Source: Leptospiraceae bacterium
GTDB lineage: Bacteria; Spirochaetota; Leptospiria; Leptospirales; Leptospiraceae
Length of the DNA: 64,000 bases
NCBI GenBank assembly: GCA_016708435.1
Contig: JADJFV010000001.1
Location: forward strand, 248,001-312,000
Reading direction: 5' to 3'
Shown here: piece after piece, positions 63,067 through 64,000 of the stretch
Position numbering within the stretch: the stretch's first letter is position 1
How the letters are laid out: each line of letters starts with the position of its first letter
Program-made: the position numbers and the translations under genes
The notes under the pieces: generated by a model
Told to the model about the DNA's origin: nothing
The model's input: the letters and a program-made list of their open reading frames with translations, nothing else
Database searches by the model: none

Positions 63067-64000
63067 TTAAACAATCTCAATTTCAGGCATCTTTAATTCT
63101 GCGAAGTATTTTCCGTCTTCAATTTTATCTGAAAAATTTATTCTTAATGCTTCTACTCTTTTTAGAATTGTGATATGACCATTTCCTACTTGAACTTTTT
63201 CTTGATTCCAATTTGTATTTGAAAGCATTTGAAATACAATTTTATTATCTTGTGAGGTTAGAGTCCAATGGGAAATTCCGTATCCATATTTCAAATCATT
63301 GTTTACAAGTTCAGAAATGATGTTCAATAAATTAGAATAACTTTCTTTTGGGATTCGACTTTTATTAGAATATTTTTCTGATTGAAATACTATTTTTCTT
63401 TCTGCTAGATTGTATCTTCTGATCAGGAAAATTTGCAATCCTACTGCAAAATTTTCTTCTATGCTTTTCATATCCTCAAAAATTAATAATCGATTCCTCA
63501 GTCCTTTTAAAACCGAGTTGATTGTGTTTTCAATTCTTTCTTTAGCGGAAGAAGGAATGATCATATCCTTCTGTATGAGATTCAATTGAAATGATAGATC
63601 TAAAAGTTTCCCTCCTAGATTATCATGAATGTCTGCGAAGATTTTTTCTCTTTCTTCTACTATCTCTAATTCTTTTTTTATCCTTTCCGTCGCTCTTTCC
63701 CATTGAAGTTTTTCTAACTCTCTTTCGTATTTTTCTTCGGTTTGACGTCTTCTTTGATATGTGAAAAAAGCCATGAGCCCATAGAAAAACAAAAAAGCAA
63801 AATCAGCAGTGAAATAAATGGAATCATATTTTGTAAAAAATACATAATCAACAATTGCAGTAAGGTAGCTTAAAAACATAAATATAGTTAGCATAAATTC
63901 AATTTTTGTATTCCAGGAATGTTTGATTGAATGAATAAGAGTAAGAGAAAAGTTATTTCTTAATCTTAATTCTCTTTTGTATGTTTCTAAAAAATCTTTA
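63067..64000 (-). CDS. Sensor histidine kinase, NarX/DesK-type (5' end outside window)
   Basis: The frame is open to the end of the window, so the protein is longer than the 311 visible residues (ATG 63894 is probably internal). Two hydrophobic helices are followed by a coiled coil and a HisKA_3-type dimerisation helix with the phosphoacceptor His in REKIFADIHDNLGGKL. The ATPase part is reduced: SNLLNIISELVNNDLKYGYG in place of the N box and QVGNGHITILKRVEAL in place of the G2 loop. Kinases of this kind usually pair with LuxR-type regulators, which would lie upstream of the window. The divergent ATPase motifs make activity uncertain. Confidence 0.85.
   Translation of the reverse strand, partial: KDFLETYKRELRLRNNFSLTLIHSIKHSWNTKIEFMLTIFMFLSYLTAIVDYVFFTKYDSIYFTADFAFLFFYGLMAFFTYQRRRQTEEKYERELEKLQWERATERIKKELEIVEEREKIFADIHDNLGGKLLDLSFQLNLIQKDMIIPSSAKERIENTINSVLKGLRNRLLIFEDMKSIEENFAVGLQIFLIRRYNLAERKIVFQSEKYSNKSRIPKESYSNLLNIISELVNNDLKYGYGISHWTLTSQDNKIVFQMLSNTNWNQEKVQVGNGHITILKRVEALRINFSDKIEDGKYFAELKMPEIEIV

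Noticed and set aside
62895..63073. Startless plus-strand frame beside the lpoB-like gene
   Set aside because: It has no start codon or family and runs into antisense of the kinase; left unassigned.

Overview
The window is a low-GC bacterial chromosome segment that looks like a spirochaete of the Leptospira group (family Leptospiraceae). This is an inference. It rests on the many short lipoproteins with relaxed lipoboxes, small DUF1566-type lipoproteins, abundant chemoreceptors, c-di-GMP enzymes and histidine kinases, an OpgG/OpgH glucan locus, a hisB-hisH-hisA block, and protein sequences that read like Leptospira families. I see no rRNA, tRNA, CRISPR array, prophage or complete insertion sequence.

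Layout. 1-6400: the end of a phage-T4-like type IIA topoisomerase pair, an acetyltransferase, a DUF1801 protein and small exported or unknown proteins. 6400-9100: a chemoreceptor gene broken by a 436-bp low-complexity insert. 9200-14550: a solo RND permease, two response regulators, and a decayed histidine kinase and receiver. 14880-20850: a nitroreductase, a Ser/Cys-repeat lipoprotein paired with an ICMT-like membrane methyltransferase, and two hemerythrin-containing signalling proteins (chemoreceptor and diguanylate cyclase). 21000-26800: a gene graveyard with relics of a histidine kinase, a GAF-like regulator, a PIN toxin, a TonB receptor and an OmpA protein, with AT-rich repeats between them. 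27800-30200: a cytosine deaminase next to a THI5/NMT1-PAS-GGDEF sensor.

30400-36900: lipoproteins, RimI, DprA, an NTF2-like protein, DUF2905, an AraC/GyrI regulator and an MGMT-like protein. 36997-39206: a GAF-AAA+-Fis sigma-54 activator followed by a near-perfect -24/-12 promoter and a small exported helical protein, which looks like a self-contained regulatory unit. 39800-44840: DUF2804, a divergent EAL protein, a DUF115 (MptE-like) protein and DUF1569. 44870-49400: a VKOR-DsbA fusion, a MORN lipoprotein, hisA, hisH, hisB and a lipoprotein. 49500-54000: a membrane protein, an outer-membrane barrel, a PAS histidine kinase and an OmpA-like lipoprotein. 54237-62762: opgG, an unknown gene and opgH; convergent to them, an operon of yceI, an acidic small membrane protein and trkH; then lpoB with a COG3014-type lipoprotein. 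63067-64000: a histidine kinase running off the end.

The main themes are envelope maintenance (glucans, PBP activation, disulfide formation, many lipoproteins) and signalling through c-di-GMP, two-component systems and chemotaxis. The best candidates for something new are the sigma-54 unit at 36997-39277, the Ser/Cys lipoprotein plus methyltransferase pair at 15875-17711, the deaminase plus pyrimidine-sensor-like cyclase pair at 27811-30190, and the unknown proteins embedded in the opgGH and trkH operons. Several genes carry frameshifts, often near homopolymer runs, so sequencing or assembly error must be separated from true decay.
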